Assembly (NCBI GenBank): GCA_963761005.1
Contig: CAVXFK010000010.1
Span: 62,001-126,000, forward strand
DNA length: 64,000 bases
Origin: DASWJZ01 sp963761005
GTDB taxonomy: Bacteria > Pseudomonadota > Alphaproteobacteria > Rhizobiales > Afifellaceae
Direction: 5' to 3'
Of this stretch, positions 19,127 to 30,379 are shown in pieces. Position 1 is the first letter of the stretch. Each line of letters opens with the position of its first letter. The translations under genes and the position numbers were made by a program. Below the pieces are notes generated by a model. The model was given only the letters and a program-made list of their open reading frames with translations, was not told where the DNA came from and searched no databases.

Positions 19127-19678
19127 CTATTTCACGTCGGCCGCGACTTTCAGGCTGATGATCTTGTCCGGCCCGTCGACCATGCCGTTGTTCGCTTCGT
19201 CGCCCTTCTTGATGGCGTCGACGGCTTCCATGCCGCTCACCACCTGGCCGATCACCGTGTACTGGCCGTCGAGCGACGGAGCGTCGCCATACATGATGAA
19301 GAACTGCGAGTTGGCGCTGTCCGGGTCGGGCGTGCGTGCCATGCCGACGATGCCGCGCGAAAAATGCACCTTTGAGAATTCCGCCTTGAGGTCCGGCAGG
19401 TCAGAGCCGCCCGAGCCGGTGCCGGTAGGGTCGCCGGTCTGCGCCATGAAGCCGGCGATGACGCGGTGGAACGGCACGCCGTCATAGAAGCCTTGCCGCG
19501 TCAGCGTCTTGAGCCGCTCGGCGTGGTGTGGCGCGATGTCGGGGCGGAGAGCGATCGTCACCGTGCCGCCCTTGAGCTGCATGATCAGCGTGTTTTCGGG
19601 GTCCGTGGTTTGCCCGAAGGCGGTACCGCAGAGGAAGAGGAAACCGGCCGCGACAACGGCCGCCAAGCTTCTGAACAT
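19127..19678 (-). CDS. Peptidyl-prolyl cis-trans isomerase, cyclophilin type, exported
   Basis: Periplasmic cyclophilin of 183 residues. A signal peptide (LAAVVAAGFLFLCGTAFGQ) precedes the same fold as the next gene, with FYDGVPFHRVIAGFMAQTGD, GIVGMARTPDPDSANSQFFI and SLDGQYTVIGQVVSGM. An AAGGATC ribosome binding site precedes the ATG. The two paralogues are ten bases apart and probably arose by tandem duplication followed by different targeting. They sit in the gyrA-coaD-ppi-ppi-queA-tgt order known from Rhizobiales. Confidence 0.93.
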   Translation of the reverse strand: MFRSLAAVVAAGFLFLCGTAFGQTTDPENTLIMQLKGGTVTIALRPDIAPHHAERLKTLTRQGFYDGVPFHRVIAGFMAQTGDPTGTGSGGSDLPDLKAEFSKVHFSRGIVGMARTPDPDSANSQFFIMYGDAPSLDGQYTVIGQVVSGMEAVDAIKKGDEANNGMVDGPDKIISLKVAADVK

Positions 19679-19721
19679 TTAGGGATCCTTCTTTTCGGGC
19701 GCGCCCGGCGCCGCGGAAAGC

Positions 19722-20219
19722 TCATCGGTTGAGGCGCGTCCTGATACGGTCGGCAACCACGGCCGGGACGAAGGGCGCGACGTCGCCGCCCATCTGCGCG
19801 ATCTGCCGGACGAGCGTGGCGGTGATGTGGCGCGCTTCCGGTCGCGCCGGCAGGAAGACGGTCTGCAGCCACGGCGCCATGGTGCCGTTCATCCCTGCCA
19901 TCTGCATTTCGTAGTCGAGGTCGGTGCCGTCACGGAGCCCGCGGATCAGGATCGTCGCATCGACCTCGCGGGCGAAGTCGACCACCAGGTTATCGAACGT
20001 GAAGGCCGCAATCGTGACGCCGGCTTCGGCGGCAAGTGGGGCTGCGACCGTCTCGATCAGCTCAAGCCGTTCGTCGACGGAAAGCATCGGTTCCTTCGAC
20101 GGATGCACGCCGATCGCGACGACCAGCCGGTCGCAGAGGCTGAACGCCGCCTCCAGGATGTCGATGTGGCCGTTCGTCAGCGGGTCGAACGTGCCCGGAT
20201 AGAGCGCGGTCCGGTCCAT
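19722..20219 (-). CDS. coaD: Phosphopantetheine adenylyltransferase
   Basis: CoaD adenylates 4'-phosphopantetheine to dephospho-CoA, the fourth step of coenzyme A synthesis. The 165-residue protein has the nucleotidyltransferase signature TNGH (PGTFDPLTNGHIDILEAA) and the late motif HITATLVRQIAQMGGDVAPFV (equivalent to ISST-x-VR). I prefer the ATG at 20219, from which the family N-terminus starts; a GTG two codons upstream is possible. It lies between gyrA and the cyclophilins on the same strand. Confidence 0.94.
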   Translation of the reverse strand: MDRTALYPGTFDPLTNGHIDILEAAFSLCDRLVVAIGVHPSKEPMLSVDERLELIETVAAPLAAEAGVTIAAFTFDNLVVDFAREVDATILIRGLRDGTDLDYEMQMAGMNGTMAPWLQTVFLPARPEARHITATLVRQIAQMGGDVAPFVPAVVADRIRTRLNR

Positions 20220-20276
20220 CTGCACCGCTTAGCGGCTTCCGGGGCGAGTCGCAACGCGCGGCGGCCGCCGCCGGAG

Positions 20277-23054
<2,778 letters not shown>

Positions 23055-23171
23055 GGGAAGAATCGTGAGTTTGTTCAGGTGGCTGTCTTCTAGCTCATTT
23101 AGGCTTCGTCCGCCACTTTGGCCACCAGAAAGAAAACAAGTCCTGACAATGGGTTAGTAGAGGTCGGTGGA

Positions 23172-23882
23172 TTAATTTCCGGCCGCCTTGGAAGGCCCCG
23201 CGAAAAGCCATGAATCGGCCCCGAGCCGGGCCTCGATCTTCGGCTCCCAGAGCCCCGATTTCGGCAGCAGGAAGCAGCCGTCGCGCTCTCCGGTCACCGG
23301 GTCCTCGCCGAGATAGGCATAGACCGGCTGCCTGGGCAGATAGCTGGAAAAACGCTTGGCGATGTCGGCGCCATAGACGCGGTAGTGCCCGTGCTTCTCT
23401 GGCTTCGGAAAGCCCCAGTCGCGTGTCGTCTCCTCGCGGAAGGGATCGGGCACGACGAGCCAGAGGAGTCCGTCCGGCGCGGCGATCCGGAGCAGCTCGT
23501 GAAGGGCGGCGTTGTCATCTTCGACGTGCTCGAGCACATGCGAGCAGGCGACGAGCCCGTAGGCGCCATTCGGCCGGTCGATCGCCTGGATATCGAGGCT
23601 TTCGCCTTCGCCGTAGACGGAAAGCTCGAAGCGCTTGAACCAGCTCGGATCGAGTGTCGGGTCGGGGCTGAACTGGATTGCGGCGAGGTCGCGGAATTCC
23701 TCGATCCCGAGCCGCTCGAACATCACGCGGAATATTCGGTGGCGCTCGAGCGACCGGCACCTGGAGCAGCGCGGCAGCTTGCCGTTCGGCGCCATCCGCC
23801 CTTTAGGCCCCGGCTCGAACAGCGTCGAGCCGCAGATCGGGCAACGCGGCGGCGTCAATTCTGCGCTTGCTTCCGGTGCCAT
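23172..23882 (-). CDS. Class I SAM-dependent methyltransferase with N-terminal zinc ribbon
   Basis: Protein of 236 residues. It opens with a four-cysteine ribbon (CPICG at about residue 15 and CSRCRSLERHR near 40), followed by a Rossmann-type methyltransferase core in which the clearest motifs are GLVACSHVLEHVEDDNAALH and DGLLWLVVPDPF. The ribbon plus SLERHR is seen in methyltransferases next to surface-polysaccharide genes, but none is nearby, so the substrate is unknown. It is divergent from marC. Confidence 0.8.
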   Translation of the reverse strand: MAPEASAELTPPRCPICGSTLFEPGPKGRMAPNGKLPRCSRCRSLERHRIFRVMFERLGIEEFRDLAAIQFSPDPTLDPSWFKRFELSVYGEGESLDIQAIDRPNGAYGLVACSHVLEHVEDDNAALHELLRIAAPDGLLWLVVPDPFREETTRDWGFPKPEKHGHYRVYGADIAKRFSSYLPRQPVYAYLGEDPVTGERDGCFLLPKSGLWEPKIEARLGADSWLFAGPSKAAGN

Positions 23883-23938
23883 CGCGGCATCATCTCATCT
23901 TGGACACGGCAATGGCGAGGGCGGATCGTCGGTTCTTC

Positions 23939-24562
23939 ATGCTGGAACACGCTCTCACCTCCTTCGTGACGCTCTTTGTCACGATCGACCCGCCTGGCTT
24001 AGCGCCGCTCTTTCTCGCGCTGACGGCTGGGATGAGCCGCGCCGAGCGCCAGCAGGTCGCGAACCGCGCCACGATTACGGCGTTCGCCGTCCTCGTCCTA
24101 TTCGCCGTGGCGGGAATCAGCATCCTTTCCATCTTCGGGATTACCATCCACGCGTTCCGCATCGCCGGCGGCGTGCTCCTCTTCTACATCGCGTTCGAGA
24201 TGATCTTCGAGAAGCGGCAGGACCGGAAGGAGAAGAGCGCGGAGATCGCGCAGGCCGACCACATACGCAATATTGCCGTGTTCCCGCTGGCGATCCCGCT
24301 GATCGCCGGGCCCGGCGCGATTTCTGCCACGATACTCCTCTCCGGCACCTATGCGGACGTGCTCGAGCGCGCGGTGCTGATCGGGATCGTGGCGGTCAAT
24401 CTCGCCGCGGCCTGGCTGGTCTTCTTTCTGGCCGAGCGCCTCGACCGTTACCTCGGCGCGACCGGCCGCATCGTGCTGACGCGGCTTCTCGGCCTGATCC
24501 TCGCGGCGCTCGCGGTGCAGTTCATCGCCGACGGCGTGCTCGCCTTCGCGCGCGGCGGTTAG
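23939..24562 (+). CDS. MarC family integral membrane protein
   Basis: Six-segment inner-membrane protein of the MarC (UPF0056) family, about 207 residues. The family opening FVTLFVTIDPPGLAPLFLAL and the central PLAIPLIAGPGAISATILL are clear. Despite its name, MarC in E. coli was shown not to cause multiple antibiotic resistance, and its function is unknown. I chose the ATG at 23939, since the family N-terminus begins there; an in-frame ATG at 23912 is possible. It is convergent with the cytochrome gene. Confidence 0.88.
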   Translation: MLEHALTSFVTLFVTIDPPGLAPLFLALTAGMSRAERQQVANRATITAFAVLVLFAVAGISILSIFGITIHAFRIAGGVLLFYIAFEMIFEKRQDRKEKSAEIAQADHIRNIAVFPLAIPLIAGPGAISATILLSGTYADVLERAVLIGIVAVNLAAAWLVFFLAERLDRYLGATGRIVLTRLLGLILAALAVQFIADGVLAFARGG

Positions 24563-24583
24563 CGGCCGGTCTCGGTGCAGGTC

Positions 24584-25291
24584 TCAGTTGAGCAGCGACT
24601 GCCTGAGCGCATGGACCTCGTCCGCCGTCATCGGCTTTGCACGCACCTTGGCGATCGCGGCGGCGTCGAGCGCCGGCATGTCGGGCGGCTTGAGCGAGTC
24701 GTTCCCCCACTGTGACCGCACGTAGTCGACCACCGCGGCGACCTCCGCGTCGGAGAGGAAGTCGAAGGGCGGCATCGTGTTGTTGATGCTCTGGTCGCCG
24801 ACCTTGATCGGCCCGGTGATCCCGTTGAGCGCGACGACGGCGGGGAAGTCCGGGGAGAGAAAGAGGTCGGAGTTCCCGGCAAGCGGCGGGAACTCGCCGG
24901 GTTTCCCCTCGCCCTTCGCCTGGTGGCAGGCGATGCAGGTTGCCTGAAAGACTGTGGCGCCGTCGGCCGGCCCCGTTTGAGCCGTCGCGGCGGGCGCCTC
25001 GGGAGGCGGGTTCGGGCCGAGATAGGCTCCGAGATAGTCGAGGATCGCGGCGCGCTGTGCGTCGGTGATCCTGAGGCCGAAGCCCTTCATGTTGTCGAGC
25101 ACGGCGTTCCAGGCGCCGCGCCTGATCCCGGCAGAGTCCTCGACCGACTGCAAGTCATGGCAGGTCTGGCAGTGACCGTAGATCAGATCGCGACCCGGCC
25201 CCTGCGGCAGGTTGAAACGGTCGGCGGCGTTTGCGCCTGCCGCGAGGCACGCAGTCGCAGCGGCAACAAGGAGGACCAACGCCGGTCGCAC
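24584..25291 (-). CDS. Dihaem cytochrome c associated with sulfite dehydrogenase
   Basis: Exported c-type cytochrome, 235 residues, with two haem-binding motifs: CQTCH (after ADRFNLPQGPGRDLIYGH) and CIACH (before QAKGEGKPGEFPPLAG). Candidate distal Met ligands lie in DNMKGFG and NNTMPPFDF. A GTG at 25291, nine bases after AAGGAG, gives a proper signal peptide (RPALVLLVAAATACLAAGANA). It is 80 bases downstream of a molybdenum sulfite dehydrogenase gene and is the natural electron acceptor, like SorB or SoxD; it is too long for SorB and too short for SoxD, so I leave the symbol blank. Confidence 0.87.
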   Translation of the reverse strand: MRPALVLLVAAATACLAAGANAADRFNLPQGPGRDLIYGHCQTCHDLQSVEDSAGIRRGAWNAVLDNMKGFGLRITDAQRAAILDYLGAYLGPNPPPEAPAATAQTGPADGATVFQATCIACHQAKGEGKPGEFPPLAGNSDLFLSPDFPAVVALNGITGPIKVGDQSINNTMPPFDFLSDAEVAAVVDYVRSQWGNDSLKPPDMPALDAAAIAKVRAKPMTADEVHALRQSLLN

Positions 25292-25371
25292 AGCGCACAA
25301 CTCCTTCAGAAGCTCGATTGTCCGGATCGATGCGGCGGGGCGCAGGCCGTGACCGGCGCCCCGTTCTTGGA

Positions 25372-26640
25372 TCAGGCAGTGATCTCGACGCGGTCGACGC
25401 CGTTCCACTCATAACCGCGCGGATTCCACCGCGTCAGGCCGTCCATCGGCTGCGTGCGTCCAAGCGCGTCCGTCGCCCGGCACATCAGCATGTTGCTGCC
25501 GGAGGCGAGCGTCGCCTTCGCGGACCAGTGGTACCAGGCCCAGGGGCTCTCGGCCGGCTTGACGTCGGCGTTCTGCCAGGTCTTGCCGCCGTCGGCAGAC
25601 ACCTCGACCATGGTGATCGGCGCCATGCCGTCGTTGAAGGCGACGCCGGCGATGTCGACCGGTCCGGCCTTCGCCCCGTCTTCGGGAAGCGGCGAGAAGA
25701 TCACGCTCTTGATCTTGTGCCCGTAGGTCGGGACGCTGTTGTAGATCGTGTAGTCGTTGGCCTCGAACTGCCCCGGCTCGACCGGTCCGAGCGGCATGCG
25801 GTAGCCGACCGACTGGAACGCGCTCGGCGACTGCTCGGCGGCAAGCATCAGCACGGTCAGCATCTTGACGTTCATGTTGCCGTAGAAGCCGGGAATGACG
25901 AGCCTGACCGGCCCGCCGTTCGTCGCCGGGATCGGCTCGCCGTTCATCTTCAGCGCAAGAATGGCGTGGTCGAGCGCCGGGTCGGAAAGCTCGTAGCTCT
26001 TGGCGAAGTCGGAGCCTTCCGGCGTCGCCGGCTGGTCCCAGCCCTCGGCGGTCAGCCAATGGGCGTCGGAACTCGGCTCCATCTTCAGATCGTCGAGCAG
26101 CGGTTTGAGAGGCGTGCCTTCCCATTCGACGTTGCCCATACCGCCGTTCTTCCATTGGCCGCCGGCGACCTTCTCCTTGGCGGCATAGAAGCTGCGGCCG
26201 TTCCCGGCGCATTGCAGCACCGATACGCGGGTCTCCTGCGGTCGCGCGGCGAGATCGGCGATCGTCAGCGTGCGCGGACGCTGCACGAGGCCATCGAAGC
26301 GGATGGTCCAGTTATTGACCATGTCGGCGGGCGGCGGCGACGTGGTCGCGTACCAGGCGGCGTCGCCCTTGTGCGGATAGTGGAACCGGTTGAACAGGAT
26401 TTCCTTCGGGGTGTGGTCGTGCTCGCGAAGCATCGCGAGGGGCGTCTCCATCACGCCGAGCTCGGCATTGTGGACGAGCAGGCCTGAGACCTTGCCGGAG
26501 ATGATTTCGGCGGAGTCGGGCGCGGTGTCGGCGAGTGCCGAGCGCACGAAGGCGGGCGAGAGGCCGGTGGCCAAGCCCGCCGCTCCCGCCGCAAGGCCGA
26601 ACTGGCGACGCGTCATACTCGTTGTTCGTTGCAGGTCCAT
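25372..26640 (-). CDS. Sulfite dehydrogenase, molybdopterin subunit (SorA/SoxC-like)
   Basis: Periplasmic sulfite oxidase family enzyme of 422 residues that oxidises sulfite to sulfate. It carries a twin-arginine signal (TRRQFGLAAGAAGLATGLSP), and the molybdenum-ligating cysteine lies in SVLQCAGNGRSFY. Later motifs GPVRLVIPGFYGNMNVK and the C-terminal dimerisation domain (WSAKATLASGSNML to WNPRGYEWNGVDRV) fit SorA/SoxC. No soxXYZAB genes are in the window, so sulfite detoxification rather than complete thiosulfate oxidation is the simpler reading. Transcription is probably linked to the ECF sigma/anti-sigma pair upstream. Confidence 0.9.
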   Translation of the reverse strand: MDLQRTTSMTRRQFGLAAGAAGLATGLSPAFVRSALADTAPDSAEIISGKVSGLLVHNAELGVMETPLAMLREHDHTPKEILFNRFHYPHKGDAAWYATTSPPPADMVNNWTIRFDGLVQRPRTLTIADLAARPQETRVSVLQCAGNGRSFYAAKEKVAGGQWKNGGMGNVEWEGTPLKPLLDDLKMEPSSDAHWLTAEGWDQPATPEGSDFAKSYELSDPALDHAILALKMNGEPIPATNGGPVRLVIPGFYGNMNVKMLTVLMLAAEQSPSAFQSVGYRMPLGPVEPGQFEANDYTIYNSVPTYGHKIKSVIFSPLPEDGAKAGPVDIAGVAFNDGMAPITMVEVSADGGKTWQNADVKPAESPWAWYHWSAKATLASGSNMLMCRATDALGRTQPMDGLTRWNPRGYEWNGVDRVEITA

Positions 26641-26718
26641 TGAATTCCTCCCTGGGATTTTGCGTCGGCCGACAGAGATTGCCGCCGGTAGCCCCTCCGA
26701 CGGCAGCTCAAGGGAAGA

Positions 26719-26744
26719 AACGTTTGGGGGAGGCGGAATATTCC
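26719..26744 (-). promoter_or_regulatory. Candidate ECF-sigma promoter for the sulfite dehydrogenase gene
   Basis: On the minus strand GGAATA (26744-26739), a 16-base spacer and CGTT (26722-26719) lie about 80 bases before the sulfite dehydrogenase ATG. A GGAA-type -35 with a CGT-type -10 is the general form of ECF promoters. The nearby ECF sigma gene makes it a plausible target; this is a pattern match only. Confidence 0.4.
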
Positions 26745-26761
26745 GGCCGCGGTCGAAAAAA

Positions 26762-27574
26762 TCAGGCGAGACAGCTCGTGCTGTGACGCTTGCTCTCCTC
26801 GAGCGCCTGGCGCGTGCGGCTGTCGAAGGGAGCGTGGGTGCGGGTCCCCTCCTCCACCTTGTGCGCGATCAGGTCGAACCTTGCGCCGTCCATGCCCTTT
26901 GCGAAGAGCATGTAGCCGAGCCTGCCGACCTGCCAGCCGTAGGCGCGCTCAATGCCGATATCGACCCGTACGAGAGTCTGCGGCATCGCTTCGTCGGCGA
27001 AAACGAAGAGGCTCAAATGACAGCCGTGCGTGCCGCGGTAGCCGACCTGCAGAACGTCACCGGTCGGCCGCTCTGCAAAGATCACGCGGTCGATCGTGAG
27101 CTTGGCACTTTCGAGATCCGGAATCTCGGGCAGCTGGCGGAAGCGCCCGAGCGCAGCGATCAGCGTGGCCGGTCGGTCGCCGGCGCTGCCGGACGCATTC
27201 GAATTCAGCCAGTCGGTATGGAGCGAGCGTGCCGTCGCGAGAAGGTCGGGCGGCAGCGTCGATTGTTGCGGCCTGAGCCAGAGCCAACCGCCGGCGGTCA
27301 GAAGGGCGACGAGCACCATCGCGGCGGCAGCGGCCCACGGCCAGCGCGGTTGCGGCCGTCGTTTCTGCTCAAGGAGGCGGGCAAGATCGAAATCGGCAGG
27401 CGGCGCTGCGAGCGCGGCGTGCGTGGCGCCTTTCAGGCGGAAGAGGACGCCGATCTGCGCGGCGACGCCGGGCTCAGTCCCGGCCGCTTCAGCGACGGCC
27501 GCGGCGCCTGACGCGTCGAGCTCGCCGTCGACATAGGCGCTGAGAGTCCGCCACGTGGGTGAGCCCGAGTTCAT
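26762..27574 (-). CDS. Membrane-anchored anti-sigma factor
   Basis: Protein of 270 residues with an N-terminal cytoplasmic anti-sigma region (TWRTLSAYVDGELDASGAAAV), one membrane segment (WPWAAAAAMVLVALLTAGGWLWL) and a periplasmic C-terminal domain of about 160 residues. Its ATGA overlap with the sigma gene fixes it as the cognate anti-sigma. The N-terminal region lacks the zinc-binding HxxxCxxC motif, so it is not a ZAS-type redox sensor. The periplasmic part likely senses an envelope signal, perhaps sulfite stress given the next genes (inference). Confidence 0.82.
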   Translation of the reverse strand: MNSGSPTWRTLSAYVDGELDASGAAAVAEAAGTEPGVAAQIGVLFRLKGATHAALAAPPADFDLARLLEQKRRPQPRWPWAAAAAMVLVALLTAGGWLWLRPQQSTLPPDLLATARSLHTDWLNSNASGSAGDRPATLIAALGRFRQLPEIPDLESAKLTIDRVIFAERPTGDVLQVGYRGTHGCHLSLFVFADEAMPQTLVRVDIGIERAYGWQVGRLGYMLFAKGMDGARFDLIAHKVEEGTRTHAPFDSRTRQALEESKRHSTSCLA

Positions 27575-28086
27575 GACTTCGGCCGGCGTGCACGCGCGAA
27601 CGGGGTGACGTTCTGCTCCGCCATCAGCGTCAGGAGCGCGGCGCGCGCGCGCGACAGGCGGCTCATGACCGTGCCCTCCGGCACGCCCAGCACCGCGGCT
27701 GCCTCCGCGTAGGAGAGACCGACGAAATCGATCAAGGCGATGATCTCCCGATGGGCGGCCGTGAGCTTCCCGACTGCGATGCGCACTGTCACGACGTCAA
27801 TGATGCGGCGGTCGCCTGCCCAGCCGGCATCCTCGTCGTCGGCGGTGTCGGCCGCCGGATCGAGCCCAGTCTCCATGCCTGTCTTGCGGCATTTGTCAAT
27901 GAAAGCGTTGCGCAGGATGCGAAACAGCCAGGCGCGATAGGCCGGCTCGTCGCTTGGACGTTGCGACGCCTCAAGGGCCCGCAGCACGCAATCCTGCACC
28001 AGGTCGCGCGAAAGGTCGCGGTCCTGCGTCAGCGCGTATGCGAACCCGTGGAGTCGGTCGAGATAGGTTTCGATCCACACCCGCAA
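27571..28086 (-). CDS. ECF-type RNA polymerase sigma factor
   Basis: Sigma-70 family ECF factor of 171 residues with region 2 (YALTQDRDLSRDLVQDCVLR, then AYRAWLFRILRNAFIDKCR) and region 4 (LTAAHREIIALIDFVGLSYA, then VLGVPEGTVMSRLSRARAA). The start is TTG at 28086 or GTG at 28080; a GGGAAACG site precedes both. It is coupled to an anti-sigma gene and lies upstream of the sulfite dehydrogenase operon. In Sinorhizobium meliloti an ECF factor controls the sulfite oxidase sorT, which makes a similar circuit plausible here. Confidence 0.9.
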   Translation of the reverse strand: MRVWIETYLDRLHGFAYALTQDRDLSRDLVQDCVLRALEASQRPSDEPAYRAWLFRILRNAFIDKCRKTGMETGLDPAADTADDEDAGWAGDRRIIDVVTVRIAVGKLTAAHREIIALIDFVGLSYAEAAAVLGVPEGTVMSRLSRARAALLTLMAEQNVTPFARARRPKS

Positions 28087-28182
28087 AGGTCGTTTCCCTG
28101 CATGCGCGGCGAGTTGTCCTCGCCCGGTTCATGCAATTCGCGATCTCGTGGCCGGAGCCGCGCCTTGTCAAGCGCGGGGCTG

Positions 28183-28611
28183 TCATCGCCGCGGCTTCTT
28201 GCGCCGCTTGTCGCTGTGATAGGTGAGCGCCAGCGCGATGCAGTGGCGCAGTTCTTCGGCCGGCAGCGGATCGTCGGAATCGAGGACGATGCTGCGGTTG
28301 CCTTCGAAATTGAACTTGTCTCCGTAAAGCTCCCGGAATGTCTCGACCAGGTTGGTGTGGCAGGTGAAGTAGATGGCGTATCCGCCCTCGACCCCTTTCA
28401 GGCCATCGATCCGGACCGTACTTCCGGCCTTGGTCTCGGCCGTCAGATAGCTCGGCTGCCCCCACTTCAGAGTCTCTTCCAGGCGCCCGACGCCGTCCGT
28501 ACTCGCGGCGACGTCGAAGATCAGTTGGCGAAGCGCGAGGAGTCTCTTCCGCGTTGCCGGCGGATAGGCGGCGAAGATCGCGGCGACACGCGGGTCGGCA
28601 AAGCGCTTCAT
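28183..28611 (-). CDS. DUF1801 domain protein
   Basis: Small cytoplasmic protein of 142 residues with the YdhG/DUF1801 fold signature: RLLALRQLIFDVAAST, then LKWGQPSYLTAETKAGSTVR and a C-terminal KRRKKPRR tail. Function is unknown; related proteins resemble frataxin-like or iron-binding folds in structure databases, which I cannot test here. It is on the same strand as ssb but 69 bases away. Confidence 0.8.
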   Translation of the reverse strand: MKRFADPRVAAIFAAYPPATRKRLLALRQLIFDVAASTDGVGRLEETLKWGQPSYLTAETKAGSTVRIDGLKGVEGGYAIYFTCHTNLVETFRELYGDKFNFEGNRSIVLDSDDPLPAEELRHCIALALTYHSDKRRKKPRR

Positions 28612-28680
28612 CGGTCGACGGAGTAGACTATGCGATCCGGCCTAAGCGCATAGACGTCTGCGCCGACCGCTCCGCGGCGG

Positions 28681-29166
28681 CTAGAACGGAATCTCGTCGT
28701 CCATTTCTTCGGAGAGCGGGGTGCTTGCGCGGCCGTTCCGCTCCATCGGGCCGGAGCTGCCGAATGCCGCACCGCGGCCGTTGCGGTCGCCGATTTCGGC
28801 ACTCCCGCCCCCGCCCCGGCTGTCGAGCATCTGCAATTCGCCGCGGAAACGCTGCAAGACGACCTCGGTCGAGTAGCGCTTCTGCCCCGACTGGTCCTCC
28901 CACTGCCGCGTCTGCAGCTGGCCTTCGATGTAAACCTTGGCGCCCTTCTTCAGGTACTGCTCCGCCACCTTCGCGAGGTTCTCGTTGAAGATGACGACGG
29001 AGTGCCACTCCGTACGCTCCTTGCGCTCGCCGGAATTCTTGTCGCGCCAGCTCTCCGAGGTGGCGATCCTGAGATTGACCACCGGATCGCCGGAGGGAAG
29101 CCGCCGGACTTCCGGGTCCTGGCCGAGATTTCCGACCAGGATCACTTTATTGACGCTGCCTGCCAT
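28681..29166 (-). CDS. ssb: Single-stranded DNA-binding protein
   Basis: SSB, 161 residues: an OB-fold domain (SVNKVILVGNLGQDPEVRRL, WHSVVIFNENLAKVAEQYLKKG, VYIEGQLQTRQWED), a Gly-rich linker and the conserved acidic tip MDDEIPF that recruits repair and replication partners. A LexA-type box stands 113 bases upstream of its ATG, so SOS induction is likely. In many Rhizobiales ssb is divergent from uvrA; here uvrA is 8.6 kb away with its own box. Confidence 0.95.
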   Translation of the reverse strand: MAGSVNKVILVGNLGQDPEVRRLPSGDPVVNLRIATSESWRDKNSGERKERTEWHSVVIFNENLAKVAEQYLKKGAKVYIEGQLQTRQWEDQSGQKRYSTEVVLQRFRGELQMLDSRGGGGSAEIGDRNGRGAAFGSSGPMERNGRASTPLSEEMDDEIPF

Positions 29167-29278
29167 GATCGCCTCCGCTTCTGGCAGTTACCCTGCTCAC
29201 AATCGCCTCCGCGGCGCAGCATGCGCGCAGCGTCTGTCCACAATCCGCTCGACCGAATGCACAGGGTAACGCAAAATC

Positions 29279-29293
29279 GTTCTTGCTATGTTC
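29279..29293. promoter_or_regulatory. LexA (SOS) box between ssb and the VOC gene
   Basis: GTTCTTGCTATGTTC is an exact match to the alphaproteobacterial SOS box GTTC-N7-GTTC. It lies 113 bases before the ssb ATG on the other strand and 67 bases before the VOC-family ATG. Since ssb is a known SOS gene in this class, the ssb promoter is the likely target. Confidence 0.75.
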
Positions 29294-29359
29294 TATAGGC
29301 TCGGCGAGGATAGGAATCAAGCCCAGCCGGTCCCGGCGGTCCTTTCGGAGCGAAAAGAG

Positions 29360-29776
29360 ATGGAACAGCGGTTGAGCCTGGTGACGCTCGGCGTCGCCGA
29401 TCTGGAGCGAGCGCTTCGTTTCTACGAAGCGCTCGGCTGGAAGCGCGGCAACAAGAATCCGAGCGTCGTGTTCTTTCAGTTGAACGGCATGATCCTGGCG
29501 CTCTGGTCGCGCTCCGCGCTTGCCGAGGACGCGGGCCTTGCCCCGAACGAGCGCGGCTTCGGCGGCATTGCGCTCGCCTACAATGCGCGCTCGAAGGACG
29601 ACGTCGACGCCGTGCTTGCCGAGGCCGAGAGCGCCGGCGCACGCATCCTGAAGGCGGCGAAGGACACTTTTTGGGGTGGCTACTCGGGCTACTTCGCCGA
29701 TCCCGACGGCCATCCCTGGGAGGTCGCGTGGAACCCGGAGTGGACGCTCGACAAGCGGGGCAATGTGAAGCTCTGA
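29360..29776 (+). CDS. VOC family (glyoxalase/bleomycin resistance-like) protein
   Basis: Vicinal-oxygen-chelate fold protein of 138 residues: LVTLGVADLERALRFYEALG starts the first beta-alpha-beta unit and YSGYFADPDGHPWEVAWNPE ends the second, with Glu as the likely metal ligand. The subfamily that ends EVAWNP is common but of unknown substrate. GGAG lies about ten bases before the ATG at 29360. Its promoter shares the intergenic region with ssb, so it may be LexA-controlled as well. Confidence 0.87.
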   Translation: MEQRLSLVTLGVADLERALRFYEALGWKRGNKNPSVVFFQLNGMILALWSRSALAEDAGLAPNERGFGGIALAYNARSKDDVDAVLAEAESAGARILKAAKDTFWGGYSGYFADPDGHPWEVAWNPEWTLDKRGNVKL

Positions 29777-29906
29777 CGCGAGCGCATGCGGATGGGGATG
29801 ATCGTCTCTGTCGCGCGTCATCCGCCTTTTCCCCCGGCCCGTCCCCGTATTAGGTAGCGGATGCGGGCCGCACATCCGCTAGCGGCGACATCATCCGGGA
29901 TCATCG

Positions 29907-30351
29907 ATGGCAAAAAGCAACGGGCGCGTGCCCGCGAACGGCAAGGGAAACGGTGCGGCGCATCAAAGCGCCGGATCGGGCGAGCGCCTCCAGTACAACT
30001 GCGCGAAGTGCCCCGGCTATTGCTGCTCCTATCCGGTGATCACGGTCACCAAATACGATCGTCGAGCGCCTGGCGAAGCATTTCGAACTGAGCCCCGAGG
30101 AAGCGGAGAAGCGCTTCACCAAGAGCGCGCACGGCTACAAGCGCATCATGCGCCGCAAAGCGGACGAACACTACGGCAAGATCTGCCGCTTCTTCGACAC
30201 GGAGAAGCGTCGCTGCACGATCTATTCGGCGCGTCCCTCGGTCTGCCGCGCATTCCCCGGCAGCGCGCGCTGCGGCTACTACGACTTCCTCTCCTTCGAG
30301 CGCCGCGCGCAGAACGACGCTGAGTTCGTCGCGGCGACCGATCACAGCTAA
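29907..30351 (+). pseudogene. YkgJ family cysteine cluster protein, frameshifted as given
   Basis: Putative metal-binding (zinc or iron) cysteine-cluster protein, about 147 residues after repair. The cluster cysteines are all present: NCAKCPGYCCSYP at the N-terminus, then ICRFF, CTIYSARPSVCRAFPGS and CGYYDFLSFE. An extra base near 30058-30061 (TACGATCGTCGAG) breaks the frame after VTKYD; the next frame continues ERLAKHFELSPEEAEKRFTK to the stop at 30351. The break is in a conserved stretch, so an assembly error is likely. Confidence 0.83.
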
Positions 30352-30379
30352 AGGAGCTGCGCGCGGCTCGAGCCGAGCA

